From the IMG/VR virus record IMGVR_UViG_3300009502_000207, positions 1 through 23,589 of that record: a stretch of DNA of 23,589 nucleotides. One strand, given 5' to 3'. Of this stretch, positions 6,338 through 13,836 are shown piece by piece. Each line of letters opens with the position of its first letter. Within the stretch, counting starts at the first letter, position 1. A model generated the notes under the pieces. The model saw nothing but the letters and a program-made list of their open reading frames with translations. It was not told the origin of the DNA and ran no database searches. This stretch comes from a virus. A program made the translations under genes and the position numbers.

Positions 6338-6931
6338 TTATTTAACTGCTTTAAATGGAGTCCAGTATAGCGAAACAAAATGCCGTTTATCGAGTACCTC
6401 ATATTGGTACCCGAATGCAATTGATTTCTTCGTTACGAATAACGCTGACGGTCCGAAATCAAATTTCTTTGCATTACCTCCTGCAATAGCGCCAATGAAA
6501 AGCCTGTTTCGGGGCTTATCTGCCGGCATATATGTATTGATTACCGTATATCTGCGATTCTGAAATATGAGTAACCGCTTCTGCAGCTCATTCATAAATA
6601 CTGTATCACCTATAACTATCAATGCCGATGTGTCATTTTTCAAAGTATCACGGTAAATAGTCCTGGTATAAAACAGTTTGATCAGCTTCATCATCTCGGC
6701 GGTATCGGGTTTCAGGAATATAAGATGAGTTTTGCCTGTGTCAATATAATGATTCACCGGTACCGGCTTAGTTGTGATCACTTCATAAGGGATACTGTCG
6801 CCCGGGATAGTGTCCCTTATGATTTTTATATCGGGAGTACGTTTGCAAAACTGAGTATAACAGCAAAAAACAATAATCAGCATGACACCACAGCATCCAA
6901 AGCCTATAATGTCTTTCAAATATTTTTTCAT
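6338..6931 (-). CDS. Membrane-anchored periplasmic protein, spanin-like position (DUF6808-like)
   Basis: A 197-residue protein with one N-terminal membrane segment (about residues 9-28, rich in Cys, Val and Ile), then a periplasmic domain. The middle part has short charged strands with repeated Asp-Thr (IRDTIPGDSIP, YRDTLKNDTS). The end (RLFIGAIAGG to SLYWTPF, about residues 143-192) alternates like outer-membrane beta strands. This matches my memory of the DUF6808 proteins of Bacteroidota phages and mobile elements. Coming right after the M15 endolysin gene, with an ATGA overlap, it is a good candidate for the outer-membrane disruption step (spanin function). That role is inferred, not shown by a motif. 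Confidence 0.6.
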   Translation of the reverse strand: MKKYLKDIIGFGCCGVMLIIVFCCYTQFCKRTPDIKIIRDTIPGDSIPYEVITTKPVPVNHYIDTGKTHLIFLKPDTAEMMKLIKLFYTRTIYRDTLKNDTSALIVIGDTVFMNELQKRLLIFQNRRYTVINTYMPADKPRNRLFIGAIAGGNAKKFDFGPSALFVTKKSIAFGYQYEVLDKRHFVSLYWTPFKAVK

Positions 6932-7347
6932 AGATGTAAAATTTGTTTCTTAACATTGTTTTTATCATAGCTTACATGCACCCATGAATAATTTTTTTCA
7001 TCGATCAGCTGGCAAAATGGGAGATTGAGATCTATTATTTTATTAAAAAGAATTTTGGACATATTTTGGCCATTGATATTTAATATTATATCTGCTGCTT
7101 TCCCTTCCAGGTGCTGGCTCGATTTAACCCCTCCGATCATATCATTTAATCTCACGCATCTATATCCGGATGTAATCTCTATTGATCGTCCTGCAACATC
7201 CCTAAGGGGCTGTAATACATTCTGACAAAGTAATTGGAGATTATCAATTACTTCCTGTGGCGGATTATCCTGTTCTTCAAAACCAAACTTTGCTGCAGAC
7301 GGACTCTGGCAAAATTCTTTCAGGTTGAAATTTTTACTCAGTTGCAT
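6928..7347 (-). CDS. M15-family peptidase, putative endolysin
   Basis: A 139-residue single-domain zinc peptidase of the D-Ala-D-Ala carboxypeptidase-like group (Peptidase M15A). Visible active-site parts are SGYRC (residues 60-64), SSQHLEGKAAD (76-86, with ligands H79 and D86) and WVHVS (122-126, third ligand H124). Such enzymes cut peptidoglycan peptide bonds and serve as endolysins in many Bacteroidota phages. There is no signal peptide, which fits release through a holin. It overlaps the preceding small membrane protein gene by 14 nt and the following spanin-like gene by 4 nt (ATGA), so the lysis genes are translationally linked. Confidence 0.9.
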   Translation of the reverse strand: MQLSKNFNLKEFCQSPSAAKFGFEEQDNPPQEVIDNLQLLCQNVLQPLRDVAGRSIEITSGYRCVRLNDMIGGVKSSQHLEGKAADIILNINGQNMSKILFNKIIDLNLPFCQLIDEKNYSWVHVSYDKNNVKKQILHL

Positions 7348-7555
7348 CTTTTTTCACTGTTAAGTTCGTTGCAATCTTAACGATAACCATTAATACAATG
7401 GTTACAACATACTTGTAATCATTCCATTTAGGATTACCGAAAGTAACTGAAGGTAAATATGCAGTAACTATAGTCCCTGCAACCAACACGGCATCACCCA
7501 ATTTCTTTGACCATATGGCGGTAGGTGCCCAGTATCTTTTCCAAAGTTTTTTCAT
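7334..7555 (-). CDS. Small two-helix membrane protein, possible second holin
   Basis: From ATG at 7555 the product is 73 residues, with a basic N-terminus (MKKLWKRYWAPT) and two likely membrane helices (about residues 18-36 and 48-66) ending in a charged tail. The start at 7555 follows the upstream stop as TAA-T-ATG; a longer reading to 7576 overlaps that gene and adds nothing recognisable. Size, two-helix topology and position between a holin and an endolysin suit a small holin or antiholin. Which of the two membrane proteins sets lysis timing cannot be decided here. Confidence 0.7.
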   Translation of the reverse strand: MKKLWKRYWAPTAIWSKKLGDAVLVAGTIVTAYLPSVTFGNPKWNDYKYVVTIVLMVIVKIATNLTVKKDATE

Positions 7556-7556
7556 A

Positions 7557-8033
7557 TTATATTTTTTTATCGTCATTATTTTTCATAAAAAATTCTTTCA
7601 GCTTATCGTAGATATCTCCAAATAATGGATTCCCGGTGATTTTACCCGCATTTATTAAAAAACTGTGTATCTCATAAAGAGATATAAGTCCGCATGTGAA
7701 CGTAGTGAGGTATTTAGAGCATATCCCAAATTCACCAATGATATATTTTTCAAATAAAAAAATGATGGTAATTGCTAATACATAGAATATCAATCGCAGG
7801 AGAAACGTCTTGAATTTTACGAATGAAAACTTTTCTCCCCTTTTAAAATCTTCCGTAACGCCCGCAATGAAGTTAATAATAACAAAAAACACGATTATAT
7901 GGTAAAAGGTTTTTATCGGGCAAAGACACGAAAGTATCACAGAAATCAGAACATAAATTCTATTCCATACCGTTTCAAAAAAGGAGATAATTACGTAAGC
8001 CATTTTTGAGTGTTTTAAAGTATTAAAATCCAT
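7557..8033 (-). CDS. Phage holin family protein
   Basis: A 158-residue membrane protein with about four hydrophobic helices (roughly residues 12-38, 43-60, 78-98 and 106-125). A conserved-looking C-terminal part follows (YEIHSFLINAGKITGNP), typical of the phage holin family often named toxin-secretion/lysis holin (PF05105-like). Holins permeabilise the inner membrane to release the endolysin. I choose the ATG at 8033, overlapping the upstream stop by 11 nt, because the ORF extension to 8117 lies inside the upstream gene. The charged C-terminus (KKNDDKK-type tail) is usual for holins. Confidence 0.75.
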   Translation of the reverse strand: MDFNTLKHSKMAYVIISFFETVWNRIYVLISVILSCLCPIKTFYHIIVFFVIINFIAGVTEDFKRGEKFSFVKFKTFLLRLIFYVLAITIIFLFEKYIIGEFGICSKYLTTFTCGLISLYEIHSFLINAGKITGNPLFGDIYDKLKEFFMKNNDDKKI

Positions 8034-8478
8034 TGGTTTTAAAATTGAAAGAGAGGCTCCATCCATCGCATCCCAGGAAGTCATATTCAGGATCCATGTG
8101 CATGCTAGGCAAATCAAGTTGAGTCATCTCAGTAACAGTATTACTTTGACAATCATCAACCATTTTCTGCTTCACGTTATTCATCACACTCTGTGTCCGG
8201 CCGAGTACCTGCAGCATTTCACTATCATCATAACTTTTCCGGTCCACTTTGTTCACGATATAGATCAATCCTGCGTTCATATCCCCGCGGTTATCGGCAT
8301 TCATGGCATTCACATCAGCAGAAGGAATCACGGCAATCATAAACAGTTCGTCATCATCAATATCCTTGATAACCTTTGCCAGATGGCTTTCGTTGATGAC
8401 GAGTAATACCCGTTTGATACGGATATCCGTTCTCATCATACCTTCAAAATATGCCTTATACTCAGTCAGTGGTATCAT
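8023..8478 (-). CDS. Conserved phage protein of the connector/tail region
   Basis: A 151-residue protein resembling an uncharacterised group common in Bacteroidota phages. The part that feels conserved to me is MNAGLIYIVNKVDRKSYDD (residues ~67-85) and the end, MDPEYDFLGCDGWSLSFNF. It looks alpha/beta with no membrane segment. It follows the 470-residue protein with a 17-nt overlap and precedes the holin. Its place after portal and DUF6712-like genes suggests a neck, tail-completion or minor virion protein. I cannot assign a specific role. Confidence 0.65.
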   Translation of the reverse strand: MIPLTEYKAYFEGMMRTDIRIKRVLLVINESHLAKVIKDIDDDELFMIAVIPSADVNAMNADNRGDMNAGLIYIVNKVDRKSYDDSEMLQVLGRTQSVMNNVKQKMVDDCQSNTVTEMTQLDLPSMHMDPEYDFLGCDGWSLSFNFKTNGF

Positions 8479-9874
8479 GCTTCAGATCGGCTAATTGTTT
8501 TTTATTGTCGATGGTAACCTGGTACAAGCGTGCCATAATATCCCATAATCCCTGTTTGTCGGTTTCTTCCACGTTGCCGAATACTTTACTCTCTGCCATT
8601 GAGAACAGCAGGCCGGTCATTCCTATACCCGGAAACTTATCATTTTCAGTCTCATCATTTCCTTCATACAAAACATTCATGTCGCATTCCGTTCCGCCGA
8701 TCACAATCTTACCACTTCTGAGGTGCTTTTCGATGCTGTAGAAAAACAGCATGATACCGTATTTCACGGAATAATCCAGCTTTGAAATCATTTTTGCCCT
8801 CAAGTTCATTAATGTGGGATTTGTCATGGCTTTAACGGAATCCCTGATATCGCCGTCAAAGGATTTCATTCGCTTTCTGATAAAATAAAACAGTTTCTTT
8901 GGCCGGTATAGTACGGCAATCATTCTATCGAGAGCGCTTTCATCTCCCGATGTAATATATTCCCTGAAATATTCGTGAGCTGTGCGGTATTCGTAAAAAC
9001 TGCAATTTTGCATCAGATCATCGGGACCATAATAATGCAGTACCTTTTTGATGATACATTTTGTCGTCTGAATATCCAAGGTTAGCTGTTCTGTGCCTTC
9101 CACGGTTTCTTTCTTGAAAAAACTATCCATCAAAGCAGCGAGCCGTTGTAAATTGTCGGTGGCAAACAATCCTTCCTGATCATCTTCTGTTACCTGCCTG
9201 TTAAATTTCCGTGTCAGCTTGATGTTGGCAAGTTTCAGCAGCATCAGATATTTGAATGTTTCGCTGTTAATTTCTCCGTTTTGATTTTTGAGATACAGCT
9301 CTATAAAATAGATATACTCCTGTTGTGAGAGTTCTTCCAGGCATGAGGCAAAATTCCCTCTATAAAAAAGATCAGGTATTTCGAAAGTATGCATAAAGTC
9401 TCCGATTTTTGATAAAACAATTTGAATAGCAATATTTTTCGGGTTAATATCACGTTTGTAACCCTTGGCAATCTGTCCGGGAAGATCCTCATCAATTGTA
9501 AAATTGAAATCTTCCTTCAGTATACTCATAATGCGGTTAACCCAGCAGAGAGCCCTGTGTGATTCAATATGTTTTTCAGCAGATTCTTTAAATGCGTTGA
9601 AATTATAGCGCATAATACGCAGTCTTTTATATGCACTTTTGCAATATGCCCGCCATCCCCAGTTTAAATCATCCATCCTGATCATCACCTGGGGATCAAT
9701 CAGGATATCTCCATCCAATTCCACAAAGTTTGCATTTTTGAAATCGATGAATTTTTTCATCAGTTCATTGAGCAGATCCTCGGCGCGTTTATCCTCCCGC
9801 CTGGTAGTTCTGTCTCTTTTGTCAGTTACTGATTCAGATTCGTTTTCCTTTTGATTATTTTGCTCTTCAGTCAT
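8462..9874 (-). CDS. Large conserved phage protein of unknown role
   Basis: A 470-residue soluble protein with a highly charged, disordered N-terminus (residues 1-35, rich in Glu, Lys and Arg), then an almost all-helical body. No catalytic motif is visible. In Bacteroidota phages a protein of about this size lies between the DUF6712-like connector protein and the next small protein, as here. The size and genomic slot suggest a virion or assembly component, possibly a minor capsid protein. The start at 9874 leaves a 10-nt gap from the preceding gene and is the only good ATG near it. Confidence 0.6.
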   Translation of the reverse strand: MTEEQNNQKENESESVTDKRDRTTRREDKRAEDLLNELMKKFIDFKNANFVELDGDILIDPQVMIRMDDLNWGWRAYCKSAYKRLRIMRYNFNAFKESAEKHIESHRALCWVNRIMSILKEDFNFTIDEDLPGQIAKGYKRDINPKNIAIQIVLSKIGDFMHTFEIPDLFYRGNFASCLEELSQQEYIYFIELYLKNQNGEINSETFKYLMLLKLANIKLTRKFNRQVTEDDQEGLFATDNLQRLAALMDSFFKKETVEGTEQLTLDIQTTKCIIKKVLHYYGPDDLMQNCSFYEYRTAHEYFREYITSGDESALDRMIAVLYRPKKLFYFIRKRMKSFDGDIRDSVKAMTNPTLMNLRAKMISKLDYSVKYGIMLFFYSIEKHLRSGKIVIGGTECDMNVLYEGNDETENDKFPGIGMTGLLFSMAESKVFGNVEETDKQGLWDIMARLYQVTIDNKKQLADLKHDTTD

Positions 9875-9884
9875 GTGTAAAAAT

Positions 9885-10904
9885 TTAGAGGTTTAAATAT
9901 TTGTTATCGGGATCCATATAAGAATTCATGTCTGATATATCGAGGTCCCCGGCAGCTGTACCGGGAAATAATTTGCGTATGAGTTTTTGCAGTTGCCCCA
10001 TTTTCTCTTTGGCTTCCTGCTCTATCATTTTCGATAATTGTTTCCGATCGCCAACCGGTGCCGGATCCTTGCGCCTTCCGGGAGTGCCCAGATAATTCTG
10101 AAACACTCCATCAGGAAGGACTTCAATGGAAAGTCTCATACAAGCTTTCGACATTGTATATGATGCTAAAGCATCGCGCATCAGTTCAACTATTAATGCA
10201 TTATTGGCCGTAACGTCACCATCAATGAGCTGTTCTTTTATTTCAGCAAATAAATCAGCTGTCAGACTTGGCTTAATGATGGAGGCTTCAACTTTTACCA
10301 GGTCGGGTATCAATGCAACGAATAATCTGCGTGATTCATTGATATAATAATGATCATTGAATATTTTGGCACTGGGTATGAGTAATTTCTTTGATTTCAG
10401 ATAAGAATCTGATTCAGTCCAAGATGAAAGTACATATTGATCATCATCATTGGTAATATCCTTGTTTTCGTCAAGAAATTCGAGTAAAAGGTCCACGAAT
10501 TTGTGATAAAGCTCCAATAAATTCCAGTCATCACGCTCAAGCATCCACTCAAATGGCAGTTTTTGACCTTCAGGAACATCCATTTTCCTGCCGGTAGAGT
10601 CATGAGAGAGGTCGTTCCCGGGTGCAAAAAGCCTGTAAGCATTCAATGCCAGTGGCATTTGCATGTTATTTACAAGCTTATCGAGCAATAAAAGAGCCTG
10701 ATCATCCTGATCTTCTGTTTGAAAATCATCAGAATCATAGTGATTCTGGGCTGTTTTTATGATTTCTTTACCAATAATTTGGGTTAAATCACGCTCTGCA
10801 AGAGCAATATATGACTTCATGTCATCAAATTTGAGGGATTTATAAATAAACCCTATCAAACTCTTGAACTCTTCGGTTCCTTTACTGTCTTTATTAAAAA
10901 GCAT
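9885..10904 (-). CDS. DUF6712-like phage protein, probable head-tail connector component
   Basis: A 339-residue helical protein. The N-terminal pattern (MLFNKDSKGTEEFKSLIGFI) and the segment around residues 110-125 (PEGQKLPFEWMLERDD) match what I recall of DUF6712 proteins, found next to portal genes in Bacteroidota phages. The middle part (about residues 215-262) has regular helices, and the final 60 residues are basic and helical (EQEAKEKMGQLQKLIRKLF). It starts 2 nt after the portal stop, so the two are co-translated. A connector or adaptor role is likely by position, but no experiment or motif proves it. Confidence 0.65.
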   Translation of the reverse strand: MLFNKDSKGTEEFKSLIGFIYKSLKFDDMKSYIALAERDLTQIIGKEIIKTAQNHYDSDDFQTEDQDDQALLLLDKLVNNMQMPLALNAYRLFAPGNDLSHDSTGRKMDVPEGQKLPFEWMLERDDWNLLELYHKFVDLLLEFLDENKDITNDDDQYVLSSWTESDSYLKSKKLLIPSAKIFNDHYYINESRRLFVALIPDLVKVEASIIKPSLTADLFAEIKEQLIDGDVTANNALIVELMRDALASYTMSKACMRLSIEVLPDGVFQNYLGTPGRRKDPAPVGDRKQLSKMIEQEAKEKMGQLQKLIRKLFPGTAAGDLDISDMNSYMDPDNKYLNL

Positions 10905-10906
10905 GA

Positions 10907-12475
10907 TTAATCATTTTGGGTTACTATTGCGCCGCATCTGGGACAGTTCACATGTCCCAAGCCCGATACAGATACAGAATTATAATCGAATCGCAGATGG
11001 CAATCCAGGCATCCAACAATATTATCTTCTGTTCGTGTATTAATATCCAATATTATTTTATCTACTGCTTTTGTATTAATCGGTTTTTTGGATATATTCA
11101 CCTGGTTCCCTTTATTGGCTGTTCTGTCTGCAGGTGCTGTCTGGCTTTCTGTTATCACAACATCATGATAGAAACCTACCCGGTATTCAGTATCTGGGAA
11201 GTTTATCTGAATAGCGTCATTTAAGTCTTTACAGATAATGCTTTCAGGGATATCAATACCGGTCATCAGGTAGAGCTTGAAAGCATAAAGCTGTTCAGAT
11301 CCCGATGGTAGGTTTCCTTCAAGTGTAATATTGGAAAGGGCTGCATGTAAACCAAGCCCGGCTGTTGCTTCAAATAATGCATGTTTGGCTATATTGATTT
11401 GTGCATCAATAAAATCCTTAACCTTTTGATCAAGAGGTGTAAATTTCCATCCAACATATTCACCATTCAAACCTGCATTTATATCAAACATAGTTTGAGT
11501 ATGAACAAATTTTCCTGCTTTTTCTATCCCGGAAAGTGCGTTTGCAATTTTCTTTAAAGTATCATCGATAACTTTTTCAAGCATCTTATCATTATATTCC
11601 TTACCCAGGGATTCGCATTTAGCTTGTAATTCACCTTTTTTAATTTCCCAATAAGCTGCCGGTGATTCAATATGCCATTTGATAGCTGCAGAATTTATAT
11701 TATAATTCATCAGCAGGATGGCAATGGAAGAAGCCAATTTTATCCAGTTTATACTGCCATGAAATGATGATCTGGCATAATCTTCTTCAAAATTCATGGC
11801 AAAATTGTAAAGATTGCTATATCTCATTGCCACTGGGAAAGCAAATGGATTATGTTTATCCCATATAGGATATGAAGTAAGTCCATATCTCCATGATTCC
11901 TGGTAATTTCCGGTAATAATATGGTTAATATTACCATAATCATCAGGCCATTCAAGGCGTGCACGGCGATTGCTCACCATTTTTAATTCAGTAATTACGC
12001 CTTTTTGTCCCAGTCTGACACCCCTGTTGCGGTAAAATTTCGTATAATAACCCTCCATTATGGAGTATTCGATGTTTACCCGCCTTAGGTATTCTTCCCA
12101 ATCCCACGTTTTAAGCCATGCCATGATGTCTTTATTCTCTTCAAAATACCGGCTACGGTTGCCATCCTGATGGACAATCTTATATAATGCTGGTCCCTGA
12201 CCCCATAAAAGGGATTGTTTTTTCTTAAGTAATTCAGGAGTGAGGTTATTATCATCAAGAATTTTACGAAGTTCAAGCGGATAGTTATTTTCTTCACCCA
12301 TTGGGATGATATTGAATCCGCCTATCTGCATCGGCATAAGAAGGGTATTCTGAGTATAAAACGGCAATACCGCAGGCTGTGCAAGTTTATCAAATGCAGC
12401 AATATCGAATGTATATACCCCTACAGAAGTTTCTATAAAGCCCTTTGTTCCGGATCGGGTTATTTTTTCAGTCAT
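10907..12475 (-). CDS. Portal protein with C-terminal zinc ribbon
   Basis: A 522-residue protein with features of the portal family in Bacteroidota phages: an N-terminal beta region, a long central helical part, and LDQKVKDFIDAQINIAKHAL (about residues 357-376), which resembles the crown-side helix. Portals form the dodecameric DNA gate at one head vertex and bind the terminase. The last ~35 residues carry CLDC (C489, C492) and CPRC (C511, C514), a four-Cys zinc ribbon absent from classical portals. It may be a small docking or DNA-contact module. The gene starts 1 nt after the stop of the small gene before it, a tight coupling. Confidence 0.8.
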   Translation of the reverse strand: MTEKITRSGTKGFIETSVGVYTFDIAAFDKLAQPAVLPFYTQNTLLMPMQIGGFNIIPMGEENNYPLELRKILDDNNLTPELLKKKQSLLWGQGPALYKIVHQDGNRSRYFEENKDIMAWLKTWDWEEYLRRVNIEYSIMEGYYTKFYRNRGVRLGQKGVITELKMVSNRRARLEWPDDYGNINHIITGNYQESWRYGLTSYPIWDKHNPFAFPVAMRYSNLYNFAMNFEEDYARSSFHGSINWIKLASSIAILLMNYNINSAAIKWHIESPAAYWEIKKGELQAKCESLGKEYNDKMLEKVIDDTLKKIANALSGIEKAGKFVHTQTMFDINAGLNGEYVGWKFTPLDQKVKDFIDAQINIAKHALFEATAGLGLHAALSNITLEGNLPSGSEQLYAFKLYLMTGIDIPESIICKDLNDAIQINFPDTEYRVGFYHDVVITESQTAPADRTANKGNQVNISKKPINTKAVDKIILDINTRTEDNIVGCLDCHLRFDYNSVSVSGLGHVNCPRCGAIVTQND

Positions 12476-12476
12476 T

Positions 12477-12761
12477 TCAGTTCAATTTAATTTTCTTACC
12501 ATTAAAATACATGATCAGAACCTGCCATGCATTACGTGGCTTCCCCAACTGATCATCGAAATAAAATAGTTTTTCATCGGCATTGATGATTGAATCTTCT
12601 TTAGCTGCTGGCCTTAACCAGGCTCTGGACACTGTGCGAATACCGTCTGTACTTCTATGCTCCTTATTATAAGTAGCATGTACAAAGCTGAAAGACTTAC
12701 CCTGAGCTGTGAGTTTTCTCATTTCTCCTATAGCCTCATAAAGTCCGATTGTTTCGCTCAT
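12477..12761 (-). CDS. Small conserved phage protein preceding the portal gene
   Basis: A 94-residue protein. Its start pattern, LYEAIGEMRKLTAQGKSFSF, and later VSRAWLRPA plus the Trp-containing end match a small family commonly located directly before portal genes in Bacteroidota phages; its function is unknown. The ATG at 12761 lies only 4 nt beyond the -7 box of the late promoter, so translation probably begins on a leaderless mRNA. A second in-frame Met at residue 14 is possible, but the LYEAIGEM segment before it looks conserved, which favours the first start. Confidence 0.7.
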   Translation of the reverse strand: MSETIGLYEAIGEMRKLTAQGKSFSFVHATYNKEHRSTDGIRTVSRAWLRPAAKEDSIINADEKLFYFDDQLGKPRNAWQVLIMYFNGKKIKLN

Positions 12762-12765
12762 GAAA

Positions 12766-12800
12766 CAAACTTACACCACACCACTTTGGAGTGAAAGGAC
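12766..12800 (-). promoter_or_regulatory. Late-type promoter for the portal/lysis unit
   Basis: GTCCTTTCA (12800-12792) and TAAGTTTG (12773-12766), with exactly 19 nt between TTTC and the -7 box. The -7 box fits the Bacteroidota consensus TAnnTTTG perfectly. Transcription from here would cover about 7.9 kb down to the terminator at 4892-4929. Confidence 0.75.
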
Positions 12801-12844
12801 AAACAAAATACCCTCTCAAATTGTGTCGACAGCTTTCTTTTTTG

Positions 12845-12879
12845 CTTCTTTTTTCTTAGCGTGTGAAAGAAAAAAGAAG
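12845..12879. repeat. Perfect 13-bp inverted repeat of homopurine/homopyrimidine arms
   Basis: CTTCTTTTTTCTT (12845-12857) and AAGAAAAAAGAAG (12867-12879) flank a 9-nt spacer. It lies between the terminator of the RadC-like gene and the late promoter of the portal unit. No T-run follows on either strand after the hairpin, so it is not a clear terminator. A cruciform or protein-binding site, or a second transcript stop, is possible. Confidence 0.6.
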
Positions 12880-12884
12880 TCCGC

Positions 12885-12918
12885 ACAAAAAAAGCCCCAT
12901 CCCTCGCGGGGTGGAGCT
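12885..12918 (-). terminator. Rho-independent terminator of the RadC/ArdC-like cassette
   Basis: A G/C-rich hairpin (AGCTCCACCC paired with GGGATGGGGCT, one bulge, 5-nt loop; 12918-12893) is followed on the minus strand by seven T. It sits 20 nt after the stop of the RadC-like gene and shields the portal promoter from cassette transcription. Confidence 0.75.
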
Positions 12919-12938
12919 ACCCAAAAATCAATATTGAA

Positions 12939-13415
12939 TTACATCATTCCCTGATCTGCAAAACTATAATATAATTCATCGGTTACAATTAAATGATCAT
13001 GCAATGAAATATCTAGCAATTTCGCACCATCTTTAATTTTCTGAGTCAATTTTATATCTGCCTCACTTGGTTTCTCGTTCCCGCTTGGGTGGTTATGGCA
13101 CATTATAATAGAAGGGGCGTTTGCTTTGAGTGCAATTTGAAAAACTAGTCTGGGATCGCAGACCGTTCCCGCTATTCCTCCCAGACCTATAAGGGCATAG
13201 CCTAATATTTTATTAGCTCTTGAAAGCATAAGACATATCATAGATTCGCGGTGATTAATGCCTTTGATGATGCCATTATTAACAACATAATTATAAACAT
13301 CACTTGAACTGTGAACGGCAGGCAAAAGAGAATTTTTTATTTTTTGGCTGTAATTAATAGTTAGTTCGCAGACTTGCGAAATTGTAACATCATTCATCAC
13401 GTTAGTTTTTTTCAT
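12939..13415 (-). CDS. RadC-like JAB-domain protein
   Basis: A 158-residue protein consisting mainly of the JAB/MPN+ metalloprotease-like domain of RadC. The signature HNHPSG (H107 and H109) and S117-E-A-D120 are intact, with a candidate upstream Glu near residue 57. The N-terminal helix-hairpin-helix part of full RadC is absent; this short form is usual on Bacteroidota mobile elements. RadC is no longer thought to be a confirmed DNA-repair enzyme, so the role here is open: anti-defence, DNA maintenance or proteolysis. It has one of the few strong ribosome binding sites in the window (AAGGAG about 8 nt before ATG). It is the last gene of a three-gene cassette closed by a terminator. Confidence 0.85.
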   Translation of the reverse strand: MKKTNVMNDVTISQVCELTINYSQKIKNSLLPAVHSSSDVYNYVVNNGIIKGINHRESMICLMLSRANKILGYALIGLGGIAGTVCDPRLVFQIALKANAPSIIMCHNHPSGNEKPSEADIKLTQKIKDGAKLLDISLHDHLIVTDELYYSFADQGMM

Positions 13416-13427
13416 TTGCGTATCTCC

Positions 13428-13757
13428 TTATATTACCTGAGTATCTGCAAACAAATAACATATCGGAAAATACTGAAAATCTTGTTCTTCCTCAGCTTTT
13501 ATTGGGTCGGGATGCTTTATTTTAGTAGGTTGCGCCCATATTATAAACGCTTTACTCCCTTTTTTTATGGTCCTGCCAAGTTTTTTCCACTGGTTAAACG
13601 TGTTAAATTCTTTTATTTCGGGGTTTTCTTTCTTATAAAGTTCTAAAACTCCTTCGTTTACCGTGTCTAATGCTCCTTCTTTTACTAATAATCTGAGGGG
13701 CTGACTGATTGCAATTAAATTTTTTCTGTTTTCTTCATACTTTTCATTCTTTTTCAT
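13428..13757 (-). CDS. ArdC N-terminal-like (ssDNA-binding) small protein
   Basis: A 109-residue protein whose central part, FNTFNQWKKLGRTIKKGSKA (about residues 51-70), followed by FIIWAQP, resembles the ArdC N-terminal domain (DUF1738-like). In that domain a TxxQWxxLGxxVKKGxKG pattern is followed by a hydrophobic strand. ArdC-type proteins bind ssDNA and include antirestriction factors; the metalloprotease half of full ArdC is missing. The N-terminus is basic and helical. It lies 12 nt before the RadC-like gene, a pairing frequent on Bacteroidota conjugative and mobilisable elements. An antirestriction role is inferred from this association only. Confidence 0.65.
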   Translation of the reverse strand: MKKNEKYEENRKNLIAISQPLRLLVKEGALDTVNEGVLELYKKENPEIKEFNTFNQWKKLGRTIKKGSKAFIIWAQPTKIKHPDPIKAEEEQDFQYFPICYLFADTQVI

Positions 13758-13776
13758 AGCTTTGTACTGTTAATTC

Positions 13777-13792
13777 GTTAGACAATTAATAA
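13777..13792 (-). repeat. 16-bp leader repeat, copy 1
   Basis: TTATTAATTGTCTAAC on the minus strand, 19 nt before the ATG of the ArdC-N-like gene. An identical copy lies 14 nt before the first cassette gene (14226-14241). Shared placement before two genes suggests a common operator, translation enhancer or RNA-processing site. Confidence 0.7.
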
Positions 13793-13796
13793 ATTT

Positions 13797-13830
13797 ATCC
13801 CCCCTTAGTAATGCTGTACTTCGGGGGGAT
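13797..13830. terminator. Intercistronic hairpin, possible attenuator
   Basis: ATCCCCCC (13797-13804) and GGGGGGAT (13823-13830) form an 8-bp stem with an 18-nt loop between the first and second cassette genes. On the plus strand the stem is followed by TTGTTTTTT, so it could stop antisense transcription. On the minus strand it is followed only by ATAAATTT, a weaker terminator. It may reduce expression of the downstream genes relative to the first gene. Confidence 0.5.
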
Positions 13831-13836
13831 TGTTTT

